A DNA stretch of 64,000 nt, from assembly GCA_003353945.1 (NCBI GenBank), contig PIVM01000008.1, forward strand, positions 1-64,000, read 5' to 3'. The translations under genes and the position numbers were made by a program. Below the pieces are notes generated by a model. The model was not told where the DNA came from and searched no databases. It worked only from the letters and a program-made list of their open reading frames with translations. Shown here piece after piece: positions 17,567-26,167 of the stretch. The stretch is from Gammaproteobacteria bacterium. Lineage in GTDB: Bacteria > Pseudomonadota > Gammaproteobacteria > Pseudomonadales > PIVM01. The first letter of the stretch is position 1. The number at the start of each line of letters is the position of its first letter.

Positions 17567-19206
17567 CCGACCCGCGTCTCACGTCCCAGACGTAAATGCA
17601 TCACACCGCCAAAACTCGGGTAGATCGGATCACCGTTCGGCAGTATTTGCAAGGCCAGCATAATCGGATTGTAACGCTCACTGGCACCGAGCGTGTAAAG
17701 CGCTCTGGTTTGTCCACTATCCCAGTCAATGGTCTCCAATCCCCACTTGCCTTCTTTTAATCCAACCGCATGTAATTGTCTGTTTTGCGTGGAGACAACC
17801 GGCGTGCTATTGGGGCTGGATACGTCGGCCCGCACCCACGCGATTTCTAATTTGCGCAGCTTTTTGTTCCACTGAAACTTTTGTAACCCGTAGGGCGTAC
17901 GCTTGGGATCTTTCATCTTAAGCTGCACATCAAGCATCATCTTTTCAAGAGTTTTCACCTGATTGTTTCCCAGTACAGCCCCGTAATCAAAAATGGTAGC
18001 CGAATTTTCCGAGTAGGAATTGCTAATGGAGTCATCACCAAAATTGACCGGCAACAGACCGGCAATTCGACGACTGCTCACGCCTGGCAGCTGCTGCCAA
18101 GCAGCCGGAATTTCATCACGCCAATAAAGCACCAGATTGTTGACATCGGCGCCATCGGCAATGACGACAAAACGATCCTTGTCCTGACTGCCGCCCATTA
18201 GGGCCGCCGTGGTACCAGAGCCGCGTTCAGCCCGCAGGCTTTCATCCAGCTCACCCAGCGCATAGCTTTCAACCCAGGCGCCGTCACTCGCCTTATCGCT
18301 GAAACCCCAGCCTGTCCAGATCAGCTTGTGCAGCTTTTTATTACCAACCACGTAGATACCACCGTGATCATCAATGGCGATACTGTTCCAAATCTGCTCA
18401 TCCGGTAGTTTGTAGTACACAGCTTCACTTAAATCCGGTTTGATGCCGATGACCGTACCGTCAATGGTCACCGCTACCAGATGGCCATCGGGGGTGATAT
18501 TCATGCCGATCATAATGACCAGTGGCATTTTAATCCCCAGCTGTAATTTGCTTTTATGAAAGCCGTACTGGCCAAGCTTGACGATACCCGAATCAGCTTT
18601 GCCCTGCTGCGCATCGCCGTAGGCAATCACACTATCGCGGTTACCCACATAGAGAATACCTTCGCTGTTGACCATCGCATAGTAGGCCCGCAGCCCCTCT
18701 AATTGATACCCTTCCCATTCACCGGCCAGCAAATCATAGTGCTTTGTGCTCAGCGGGGTTTTATCCAGCAAAGCGATTTTCTCCTGCATCGTTTGCGGTG
18801 AAAAGCGCGGAAAATCCTTGGGTTCAAGCGGCAACTCGGCAATTTTCTCTAATTGGTTTTTTTCGTTAAGCCGCAGTTTCATTATGCGATCAACCTGCGA
18901 CACCCAAAAGACGGTACTTCCATCCTGATAGGTATAATCCAGCACTCCGCCGGCAATGGGCGAAGACCAGAGATGATCAATCTGATGTTCATTCAGTTTT
19001 TGACTGGGTAGCTGCGGGCCTGTGACGGGCAGAGCGTCAGTCTGGTAGGTATTGCAATGGATAATCGGACAAGTGCCGTCACTCAAACTAACCTTACCGG
19101 CCATAAGGCGCTCAATGGGTTGCGTTGGCTGACTGCAACCACAAAGCAACACCAAAACCATTAGCGTGCTGATTACATTTAACTGTTTTGTATGGTGCAG
19201 CTGCAT
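17530..19206 (-). CDS. Beta-propeller lipoprotein
   Basis: 558 aa from the ATG at 19206, which has AGGTG seven bases upstream; an ATG at 19236 has none. The N-terminus is a lipoprotein-like signal (VISTLMVLVLLCGC). The body has repeated strand-turn motifs of a propeller (FWVSQVDRIMKLRLN, ITPDGHLVAVTIDGTVIGI, IAIDDHGGIYVVGNKKLHKL). No catalytic motif is visible. It is not clearly homologous to the 624-aa propeller upstream but has the same exported propeller design. Both flank the sulfotransferase, which suggests one pathway. Confidence 0.72.
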   Translation of the reverse strand: MQLHHTKQLNVISTLMVLVLLCGCSQPTQPIERLMAGKVSLSDGTCPIIHCNTYQTDALPVTGPQLPSQKLNEHQIDHLWSSPIAGGVLDYTYQDGSTVFWVSQVDRIMKLRLNEKNQLEKIAELPLEPKDFPRFSPQTMQEKIALLDKTPLSTKHYDLLAGEWEGYQLEGLRAYYAMVNSEGILYVGNRDSVIAYGDAQQGKADSGIVKLGQYGFHKSKLQLGIKMPLVIMIGMNITPDGHLVAVTIDGTVIGIKPDLSEAVYYKLPDEQIWNSIAIDDHGGIYVVGNKKLHKLIWTGWGFSDKASDGAWVESYALGELDESLRAERGSGTTAALMGGSQDKDRFVVIADGADVNNLVLYWRDEIPAAWQQLPGVSSRRIAGLLPVNFGDDSISNSYSENSATIFDYGAVLGNNQVKTLEKMMLDVQLKMKDPKRTPYGLQKFQWNKKLRKLEIAWVRADVSSPNSTPVVSTQNRQLHAVGLKEGKWGLETIDWDSGQTRALYTLGASERYNPIMLALQILPNGDPIYPSFGGVMHLRLGRETRVGQPPVGMSNISQ

Positions 19207-19345
19207 TACGTTCACCTGATCACTGTTGAGACTCATCGCTTTATACTGTTTTTAAGTATCGACCACCATACGCAATTTAATGCAGTCTCACATCAACATC
19301 AGACTTCAGCCTGGCAATATCCATCCACTTGGGGCCTTGGCATTA

Positions 19346-19361
19346 AGGGCTGCGGAAAAAA
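19346..19361 (+). repeat. Solo copy of a dispersed terminal repeat
   Basis: AGGGCTGCGGAAAAAA matches the ends of the element at 33681-33748 and the copy at 55586-55601 (inverted) with one or two differences. It lies in the gap upstream of the TonB receptor gene, with no partner end recognised nearby. It may be a decayed MITE end. Confidence 0.55.
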
Positions 19362-19578
19362 GAACCTGATTAGACAGCTCGCATTCCATCACCCATACTA
19401 ATAAGTGGAAAATAAACCCCTCGCCAGGGATAGTCTTTGAAAGCATGGGCCGATAATTATCTTTACCATACCGCTTAAAACCATATTTCTCGCTCTGTGC
19501 CTGCTATTCGTATTATCTACAGCACAGACAGTTACCGCTACTGAGAGCCCCAGAGGCGAATTTAGTGGCAATCTGCCG

Positions 19579-21474
19579 TTGGATGAGCTGTTCAACTTGT
19601 CTCTTGAGCAATTATTAAATCTCTCCATCTTATCCGCCACATCCAAAGAAAAAGATAGCTTTGTGAAATCACCCGGTATTGTCAGTTATATTACTGAGCA
19701 GGATATCAAGCGTATCGGCGGCAACAATCTACTGGACCTGCTGCGACGACTACCCAATATCGATTCACCCTCGCTATATCTGTTCCGTGACAATGTAGTT
19801 TCAATTCGCGCCCAACACTCCGACGCCACCGACACCCGCGTTCTGATTCTGTTAAACGGGCGTCCCATGCGCGAAACCTATAATGGCGGTGTCAATTCAC
19901 CCATTTATTCCGGCTTTCCCATTTCAAGCATCGCCTGGATTGAAGTGATACGCGGCCCCGGCTCTGTACTGCACGGTTCTGGGGCGTTTTCCGGTGTAAT
20001 CAATATTGTCACCAAACCGGCAGGCGCTTCCACCAAAGTCAATAGCAGTGTTTCCTATGGTTCGTTTGGCACAAACATTCTTGAGGCCAGCGCGTCGACT
20101 CAATCGGAGGACCTGGCTCTTAGCGGAGGTGTCAAATTATTCACTATGGATGGCTGGGAATACGAAGCCAATGACGGTGTCATTGGAGACGATTTTATTT
20201 CACATTATGGCAGCAACAATTATGCGCGGGATGTTAACGCCATTACTTTCAACATGAGCTATCAATACCTAAGCCTCGATTATTTTGAAAGCCATCACGA
20301 TAACGATGTACTGGGTACCACACCCGACTGGCCTATGATTGAGGCCGAGCTGGACCGGCGTTTTCTCAATGTCGGTTTCGAATACCCAATCAACGGACAC
20401 TGGAAAATCGACAGCTATATTACCTACAACCGTTTTGACTCCTTTACCGGCAGTGAAAATAAAACCGGCAGCGAAGATTATCTTCTGGAAATCGACGCAC
20501 ACGGCAAATTGACCGACACCTTATCCACGATTATTGGCGGCACCCGCGAGAAACTGACTTGGTATCGCCATAACGAACCCAAAGAACACGGCACAGATTT
20601 CGCCAACCGGGCGTATGCTGAACTGATTTACCGTCCCCTGAAAACGCTACGTCTGGCAGCCGGCATGCAATACAACGAAGCCCCGGGAGCCTCCGCCAAC
20701 ACATCCCCCCGGCTGGCAGCCACTTTTCAGATTGACGAGAACTGGGGAGCCAAACTGCTCTACGGCGAAGCCTTCAGAGCAGCGATCCAAATAGAGCGCT
20801 TCGCGAATATACCCGGTACCTATGTTGGCAAAGAAGATCTGCAACCGGAAACCATCAAAACAACCGATGCCCAGCTATTTTATTATACCGATTGTATTTT
20901 CACCGCCCTGACCCTCTACCACAGCAAAGAGCAGGATACCATTGCACTGGATTTCGGCGTCACCCCGACCAGCCATAAGAACGCCAAAGGCTACATCTAT
21001 CGAGGCGTCGAGTGGGAGCTCAACTGGCATACCAGCAAAACAATTCAATTTATCAGTTCGGCCAGTTATCAACAAAATGAGAATCGAGAAACCGATGTAA
21101 AAAACCAAAAATTGACCCCACAGAGAATGTTTAAGCTGGGCTTCAACTACAGCGGCACAAAAGGCATCTCACTAGGCTTATTTAACAGCTACTTCAGCAA
21201 CTACACACAACGATCGTTTACCGTTGTCACCAATCCTGCAGTCAATTCCCGCAGCAGTGCTTACCATCATTTAAGCGCCAACCTGGTATTTAACCTTAAT
21301 CATTTGCTGCAATATCACTCACGCTATGAGTCAACCATCAGCCTTTTTGGAGACAATCTGCTGGAATCCGACTCGCAGTATGCTCCTGATCTTGGCCGCT
21401 CATCAATCGATATCAACACTCTGCCCATTCGCCCGGGACGCTCGCTTTACCTGCGCTATCAAATGCGCATGTAA
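19579..21474 (+). CDS. TonB-dependent outer-membrane receptor
   Basis: At least 631 aa. An N-terminal plug domain (SPGIVSYITEQDIKRIGG, LLDLLRRLPNI, ILLNGRPMRE, WIEVIRGPGSVLHGSGAFSG, VINIVTK) is followed by a beta-barrel ending LRPGRSLYLRY-like and QMRM. It should import a ligand across the outer membrane with TonB energy. The first standard start is the TTG at 19579, but the same frame upstream to a TGA at 19438 encodes an obvious signal peptide (FTIPLKTIFLALCLLFVLST, then AQTVTA). No ATG, GTG or TTG exists to start it. An out-of-frame ATG at 19445 would fit with one added base. The true start is therefore unresolved: rare start codon, frameshift or sequence error. Confidence 0.85.
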   Translation: MDELFNLSLEQLLNLSILSATSKEKDSFVKSPGIVSYITEQDIKRIGGNNLLDLLRRLPNIDSPSLYLFRDNVVSIRAQHSDATDTRVLILLNGRPMRETYNGGVNSPIYSGFPISSIAWIEVIRGPGSVLHGSGAFSGVINIVTKPAGASTKVNSSVSYGSFGTNILEASASTQSEDLALSGGVKLFTMDGWEYEANDGVIGDDFISHYGSNNYARDVNAITFNMSYQYLSLDYFESHHDNDVLGTTPDWPMIEAELDRRFLNVGFEYPINGHWKIDSYITYNRFDSFTGSENKTGSEDYLLEIDAHGKLTDTLSTIIGGTREKLTWYRHNEPKEHGTDFANRAYAELIYRPLKTLRLAAGMQYNEAPGASANTSPRLAATFQIDENWGAKLLYGEAFRAAIQIERFANIPGTYVGKEDLQPETIKTTDAQLFYYTDCIFTALTLYHSKEQDTIALDFGVTPTSHKNAKGYIYRGVEWELNWHTSKTIQFISSASYQQNENRETDVKNQKLTPQRMFKLGFNYSGTKGISLGLFNSYFSNYTQRSFTVVTNPAVNSRSSAYHHLSANLVFNLNHLLQYHSRYESTISLFGDNLLESDSQYAPDLGRSSIDINTLPIRPGRSLYLRYQMRM

Positions 21475-21613
21475 TTTACATCTTACGGCAACCCTCATAA
21501 CGCCTGGAATGTATCGCGCCATTAACTGGCACACCTTACCAATTCGTCATGGCTAATGCTTGCCTGATATCCAGCCTAGCGCTATTCTCCGATTCCGTGT
21601 CGAGCCGGAGATA

Positions 21614-22423
21614 ATGACCGTGTCCTTTATACTGATTGAAAACCCACACCCCCAAGTTGCCCAAATCACCTTAAATCGCCCTGAGCGAATGAACGCGATG
21701 GCCTTTGATGTCATGGTGCCACTACGTCAAGCACTGGAGGAGATCAGTTTTGACAATGATATCCGAGTTGTCGTGTTAACCGGTGCAGGGACTAGCTTTT
21801 GTTCTGGCGCCGATTTGCAAGACCCTGGCTATTTGCCGATTTTCGATGGCCTGACCATGCCCGGCATTTCTCGTCGCGCAATGAAGGTGATGGATGACGT
21901 CATATTAGCTATACGCGACATGCATCAACCGGTCATCGCCGCCATCAACGGTCCCGCTATCGGCGGTGGATTCTGCCTTAGCCTGGCTGCAGATATTCGC
22001 ATTGCTGCAGAATCAGCCTATTTTCGACCCGCAGGTATCAACAACGGCCTTACAGCCGCAGAACTCGGCCTGAGTTATATTCTTCCACGGGCCATCGGCG
22101 CTTCACGCGCCTTTGAAATTATGCTGTCGGGTCGAGATGTCGATGCGCTTGAGGCCGAGCGCATTGGTTTGATATCAAGGTCTGTCGCCCAGGAAAAACT
22201 GCTGCCCGAATGCTACGCCCTGGCCGAACGCATTATCGGCTTCAGTCATCTGGGGGTCGAGTTAACCAAGCAAATGCTATGGGCCGGTCTTGATGCAGGC
22301 AGCCTGACTGCCCACATGAACCACGAAGGTCATGCTCAATTATTTATGCGTATGACCACACAGAATTTTGAAGAAGCAATCAGAGCAAGAAGGGAAAAAC
22401 GAAAACCTGAATTTAAGGATTAA
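21614..22423 (+). CDS. Enoyl-CoA hydratase/isomerase (crotonase) family protein
   Basis: 269 aa from the ATG at 21614, preceded closely by GGAG; an upstream TTG at 21560 adds a non-conserved leader. Crotonase signatures: oxyanion-hole segments GAGTSFCSGADLQD and NGPAIGGGFCLSLAADIRIA, then AYFRPAGINNGLTAAELGLSY. It acts on an acyl-CoA, usually hydration or isomerisation in fatty-acid or ring-side-chain breakdown. It sits 139 nt after the TonB receptor on the same strand and ends overlapping the convergent STAS-like gene by 11 nt. Substrate not readable. Confidence 0.88.
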   Translation: MTVSFILIENPHPQVAQITLNRPERMNAMAFDVMVPLRQALEEISFDNDIRVVVLTGAGTSFCSGADLQDPGYLPIFDGLTMPGISRRAMKVMDDVILAIRDMHQPVIAAINGPAIGGGFCLSLAADIRIAAESAYFRPAGINNGLTAAELGLSYILPRAIGASRAFEIMLSGRDVDALEAERIGLISRSVAQEKLLPECYALAERIIGFSHLGVELTKQMLWAGLDAGSLTAHMNHEGHAQLFMRMTTQNFEEAIRARREKRKPEFKD

Positions 22424-22799
22424 TTAGACCGCTCTTCACCCATTGTTGAGCTTGCTCCAAGGTTGGGAACACTTTCAGTTCCCACCGTGTTGTAGCAATA
22501 ATGGAGTGGTATAGTGATGAAAGCGCCAACACTTCTTCATTAGTGCTTACAATCGCCATATTGATTTGCGGATTAGTGATGGCCCCACCCCCCATATCCA
22601 TATGGCCATAGGCTTCTGCATCATCAACACTGTAGGCCAGCTCAGTCACTGCCAGAAAATCATGTATTTCCCAACACAAGCTGTCATATAGAGGATTATT
22701 ATTAATTTCTCTATAAACGCCCTTGAGATCATATCTGTCAATCTTTCCGTACATTCGGACATAGACACATCTATCTTCCCACTGAATTTCGTAGGGCAT
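22413..22799 (-). CDS. STAS/SpoIIAA-like small protein, unknown role
   Basis: 128 aa from the ATG at 22799, preceded by a G-rich AGGGGG ribosome site; a TTG at 22823 is unlikely. The pattern, a short beta strand (CVYVRMYGKID), helix (YDLKGVYREINN), strand (CWEIHDFLAVTE), then helices and INMAIVSTNEEV, resembles the SpoIIAA/STAS-like fold of small bacterial proteins of unknown function. No signal peptide. The fold assignment is by eye. It overlaps the crotonase 3' end. Confidence 0.6.
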   Translation of the reverse strand: MPYEIQWEDRCVYVRMYGKIDRYDLKGVYREINNNPLYDSLCWEIHDFLAVTELAYSVDDAEAYGHMDMGGGAITNPQINMAIVSTNEEVLALSSLYHSIIATTRWELKVFPTLEQAQQWVKSGLINP

Positions 22800-22915
22800 A
22801 CACCCCCCTATATGAACCGGCAATCACCTTATTATAACGTGATCCTCACAAAAATCACTTAGAATTACTTAGGACCAGAATCACTCAGGACAACCAGTGA
22901 AAACTAATCACCACT

Positions 22916-23401
22916 TCAGGCCGTAGCATGCAGGTCAGCTGAAGATATTTTTTTACCCCGCGACTCAAGAAAGCGTTGAATGAACCGGATATCTTCTATC
23001 TTACTGCAGTTTTCCACCAAAAATTCCAGTGACAGCAATTCTGCAGGCACACTTAGCACATCACGCGCATAATAATCAGAGGTGGCAATTTTGCGTATAT
23101 GTCCCAGGCGGTTTTCTTTTTCAAACAAAACCGTTATAAAAGGATCCAAGCGAACACCAATCAGTGTCAATTTTGGTTTTCGATTTGATACCACCTTCAT
23201 AACAGGTTCAATGGTATCAACTCTCCCTATAGTTTGTTCGGCAGAAAAGCGGTCTCTTCTCGTCGTTTCCTGCACGGGATGTTCGACAACTTTAGAGCCT
23301 CGGGATCTGCGATCCCTGCTACCAGGGTCCAGCGTACCTGCTGCTGACTGAGCCTCAATCCAATAGGAGCCAAAGCTATCTAATTTGCCTTTCTTATCCA
23401 T
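22916..23401 (-). CDS. Unknown protein, 161 aa
   Basis: Not recognised. The ATG at 23401 has GAGGAAAG about nine bases upstream. An in-frame ATG at 23446 would add 15 residues including CCPRK and has TAGG only two bases away. The first half is basic and Ser/Arg-rich (SRDRRSRGSKVV), probably disordered. The second half (PKLTLIGVRLDPFITVLFEK, then ELLSLEFLVENCSKIEDIRF) looks globular. It is a single gene between convergent and same-strand neighbours with no operon partner. Confidence 0.55.
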   Translation of the reverse strand: MDKKGKLDSFGSYWIEAQSAAGTLDPGSRDRRSRGSKVVEHPVQETTRRDRFSAEQTIGRVDTIEPVMKVVSNRKPKLTLIGVRLDPFITVLFEKENRLGHIRKIATSDYYARDVLSVPAELLSLEFLVENCSKIEDIRFIQRFLESRGKKISSADLHATA

Positions 23402-23592
23402 TGCTACTTTCCTCGGACAACAAAACCACTCATCGAAATAGCTCATTGCCTACTTTATTATTGTTATATCGTTTTCACTTGTGAGATGAACTCACGATCA
23501 ACACTACTGACCTTACCCAATTAGCAGGTGCTACCAATTTGCATGATTGTGACAACTCAGGCCCTGGGCTGCAATAGCAAAGGTATCTCTCT

Positions 23593-24906
23593 CTAACCTG
23601 CACGAATCGATATATTGGCATTCTCTGCAGGCTGTCGCCACTTAACATCACGTATATTCATAAACGGTCGTTCAACAAACAAATAGGTAAACAGGCAAAA
23701 TACACCGGTCAGTACAACTGTCAGCCCCGTAATCTGCCATAGATGCCATAAATTATACGTTTCGCCTTCTAGCAAGGTTTTTTTAACCGCCGATTCTGCC
23801 ATGAGTGTCAAAATCGGATGAAACAGATACAGACCATAAGCCATCTGGGAGATGAACAACCATATCCGCCATGATAAAAACCATCTCACCGGGCGACAAA
23901 GCGCCTCACCGTATAAGGTAGCCATCATAATGTAAGCCACAAACGCTGCAATAATATTACGACTGCTCGTATGATACAGCCCCATCATAGTTGCCTGCTC
24001 TTCACCTCCCCAACGAAATACTGGCAGATTAAGAATCCAGATAAGACCAACGATTGATATGACTAATAGGCTGTTGGCAATAAATGCCCGTTGCAGAAAA
24101 AACTGCTTTACTTGATCAGAATGGTAACAATGTAAATAGGCTGCAATAACGCCAGCAACCAAAGCACCATAACGCGTATAAAGATTATCGTAGAGGACTG
24201 TGAAAAACTCGCTATCGTAGACTAGTGCGACATAATCTTCAGTGGCAAAAATCGGATTCTGTAGAATAAACCAATGGCGCAATGGAAAAGAGAGCAGAAA
24301 CAATGCCACCAACAAAGCCAGTTTATGCCGTGTTTTAAAGAAAAAGAGAGACAAAAGCAACGGAAACAACATGTAAAACTGCTCCTCTACAGCCAAAGTC
24401 CAGGTCCAACCTGCCAGTAAATTTTCCGGCTCAAGAAAATTCTGTACATAAAATAGATTTGCCAACAGATAGATCTTGTCCTTTTCGATAGGGGCTATCA
24501 AAATCAGTAGCAGCAGTATCCAGTAGGTGGGTGATAACCGCAAAAAACGACGATAGTAGAAATCGCCGTACTGTAACTTACCCCCAGAGCGCATCCCTTC
24601 TTTCATCAACATACAACCGATTAAGAAACCACTGAGGACAAAAAACATTTCCACGCTTTTATCTCCCTGCAATAGCCAGCGCATAAACCAGGGCAGGGAT
24701 TCCAGATAGACCTGAAACTCCTCACGACTAATTTGTCCGGCAATTGATATCAGGGCATGAAAAGCAATAACCATGAGAATCGATATGGCACGTATACCAT
24801 CAAGGGCCGCGTAGCGACTGGTCTGATGGCTCCACAAGGTGCCAAGGTTATTTCTCAAATTAAAACAAGCAGTTATTTGCGGTAGCAAGTAACGAAAATT
24901 CGTCAT
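23593..24906 (-). CDS. Membrane acyltransferase, OafA/acyltransferase-3 family
   Basis: 437 aa, about ten hydrophobic segments. It has the family opening LDGIRAISILMVIAFH with the conserved Arg39 and His50, then FFVLSGFLIG, YYRRFLRLSPTYW and WTLAVEEQFYMLFPLLL, all hallmarks of Acyl_transf_3. Such enzymes O-acylate surface polysaccharides or other extracellular glycans. It is upstream (divergent) of the GATase/GT32 pair, so a role in modifying a surface glycan is plausible. No clear ribosome site precedes the ATG. Confidence 0.9.
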   Translation of the reverse strand: MTNFRYLLPQITACFNLRNNLGTLWSHQTSRYAALDGIRAISILMVIAFHALISIAGQISREEFQVYLESLPWFMRWLLQGDKSVEMFFVLSGFLIGCMLMKEGMRSGGKLQYGDFYYRRFLRLSPTYWILLLLILIAPIEKDKIYLLANLFYVQNFLEPENLLAGWTWTLAVEEQFYMLFPLLLSLFFFKTRHKLALLVALFLLSFPLRHWFILQNPIFATEDYVALVYDSEFFTVLYDNLYTRYGALVAGVIAAYLHCYHSDQVKQFFLQRAFIANSLLVISIVGLIWILNLPVFRWGGEEQATMMGLYHTSSRNIIAAFVAYIMMATLYGEALCRPVRWFLSWRIWLFISQMAYGLYLFHPILTLMAESAVKKTLLEGETYNLWHLWQITGLTVVLTGVFCLFTYLFVERPFMNIRDVKWRQPAENANISIRAG

Positions 24907-25280
24907 ATCGAACTTTTTCCAACAGTCTGATGAAGCTGGGCGCTACATGATGCTTCACTACCTTATGAATACAATCGATTGGGCAGCCCATTCCTCTAAT
25001 TATTTTTGTATGATATGGAAACCATTAACCATGACAGTATGACATAAGGCATCAGGCATTTGAAGACTACTCAATCCCATCCAAAAGCACCTATCCATCA
25101 TATAAACCAGCCAAATAGCAACCAGAAAACCCTTTAGCTCACTTGTTGATATTTTCAGTGAAGCTGCCAAGCAAACACATTGCCAGGTAAATTATTGTGA
25201 TACTTGTTTGTCAGCATACAAAATCTGAACTCACACCTACAAAATAAACACGTTAATTATAACCATTTTTTTCTACCAAC

Positions 25281-25305
25281 AAGCCCAATGAACAGGGCTT
25301 TTTTT
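25281..25305 (+). terminator. Rho-independent terminator without an upstream gene
   Basis: AAGCCC, an eight-base loop, then GGGCTT running into seven T residues: a well-formed intrinsic terminator on the plus strand. The nearest gene to the left reads the other way, so whatever transcript it ends is not annotated. Confidence 0.7.
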
Positions 25306-25340
25306 GCATAAATATGGCTATACTAATCACATTTATGCAA
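25304..25340. promoter_or_regulatory. 10-bp inverted repeat around a -10-like box
   Basis: TTGCATAAAT (25304-25313) and ATTTATGCAA (25331-25340) are exact inverted repeats, 17 nt apart. The spacer contains TATACT (25319-25324), a -10-like hexamer for the amidotransferase gene starting at 25368. It could be an operator or a leader hairpin; no good -35 is present. Confidence 0.45.
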
Positions 25341-25367
25341 TCGCCAGACTCAACAGATGATTAAAAA

Positions 25368-26114
25368 ATGAGACACAATATAAAAACGCTAAAAATACTT
25401 CTGTTGCAAATAAGGGATCAAGTCAGAGTTCGACAGGAAGAGCTGGACAGTTTTGTTCTGTACAGCAATATAACAAAAAGCAATATTGATGTTTTGAATG
25501 TTTTTGATAAACCGACTTTCGATTACGATGTGCTAACCGGCTATGACGCCCTGTTTGTCGGCGGAGCCAGCGAGGCTAGCGTGTTAGATCCCGCCACTTA
25601 CCCCTTTGTGCCCGACTGTATCAAGCTGCTAAAAAAGTGCATAGAAACACGCTTTCCTGTTTTCGCATCCTGCTTTGGCTTTCAGTTGGCCGTGCTGGCG
25701 CTAGGCGGCAGTATTGTTCGCGACGAGGTAAACTTTGAAATGGGTACTATCCCCATATCTATCACAAAGTCCGCTTTACAAGATCCATTGATGCACGACA
25801 CTCCTGATGGTTTTATGGCAGTATCAGTGCATCGAGAACGCGCACCCACGCTACCCCAAGACTGTGATCTGCTGGCATTTACACCCTCCTGCCCTCACGC
25901 CTTCAAGCTAAAAAATGCTCCTTTTTGGGCATTCCAATTTCACCCCGAAGTGGACAAGGCAACGCTGGTGGAAAGGCTGACAATTTTTAAAGCGCACTAC
26001 ACTGAAAACGACGAACATTTGAATCAAGTACTGTCAAATGCACAGGAAACACCCCAGGCAAACCTGCTTCCTACGAAATTTATTGAACGCGTATTACTCA
26101 CCTCTGTCTCTTAA
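25368..26114 (+). CDS. Class I glutamine amidotransferase-like protein
   Basis: 248 aa, GATase1 (GMP-synthase-like) fold. The nucleophile elbow is FASCFGFQLAVLALGG with Cys102, and the His-Glu pair lies in FQFHPEV (H192, E194). LFVGGASEASV resembles the oxyanion region. Enzymes of this type hydrolyse glutamine or act on gamma-glutamyl compounds; no synthetase domain or partner gene is next to it, so the acceptor is unknown. No ribosome site is obvious before the ATG. It is followed 53 nt later by the GT32 gene on the same strand. Confidence 0.85.
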   Translation: MRHNIKTLKILLLQIRDQVRVRQEELDSFVLYSNITKSNIDVLNVFDKPTFDYDVLTGYDALFVGGASEASVLDPATYPFVPDCIKLLKKCIETRFPVFASCFGFQLAVLALGGSIVRDEVNFEMGTIPISITKSALQDPLMHDTPDGFMAVSVHRERAPTLPQDCDLLAFTPSCPHAFKLKNAPFWAFQFHPEVDKATLVERLTIFKAHYTENDEHLNQVLSNAQETPQANLLPTKFIERVLLTSVS

Positions 26115-26167
26115 ACCAATTACTTTTACGTAACAACACAACGAGAACATCGCCAAGGTTATTGTAA

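Larger units (their letters stand above)
24907..25367. other. 461-nt intergenic region with an orphan terminator
   Basis: Divergent gap between the acyltransferase and the amidotransferase. It holds a plus-strand terminator (25281-25305) with no annotated plus-strand gene upstream, and a perfect 10-bp inverted repeat (25304-25340). No coding frame or tRNA fold was recognised. A small RNA ending at the terminator is possible, but no convincing promoter for it was found. Confidence 0.5.
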
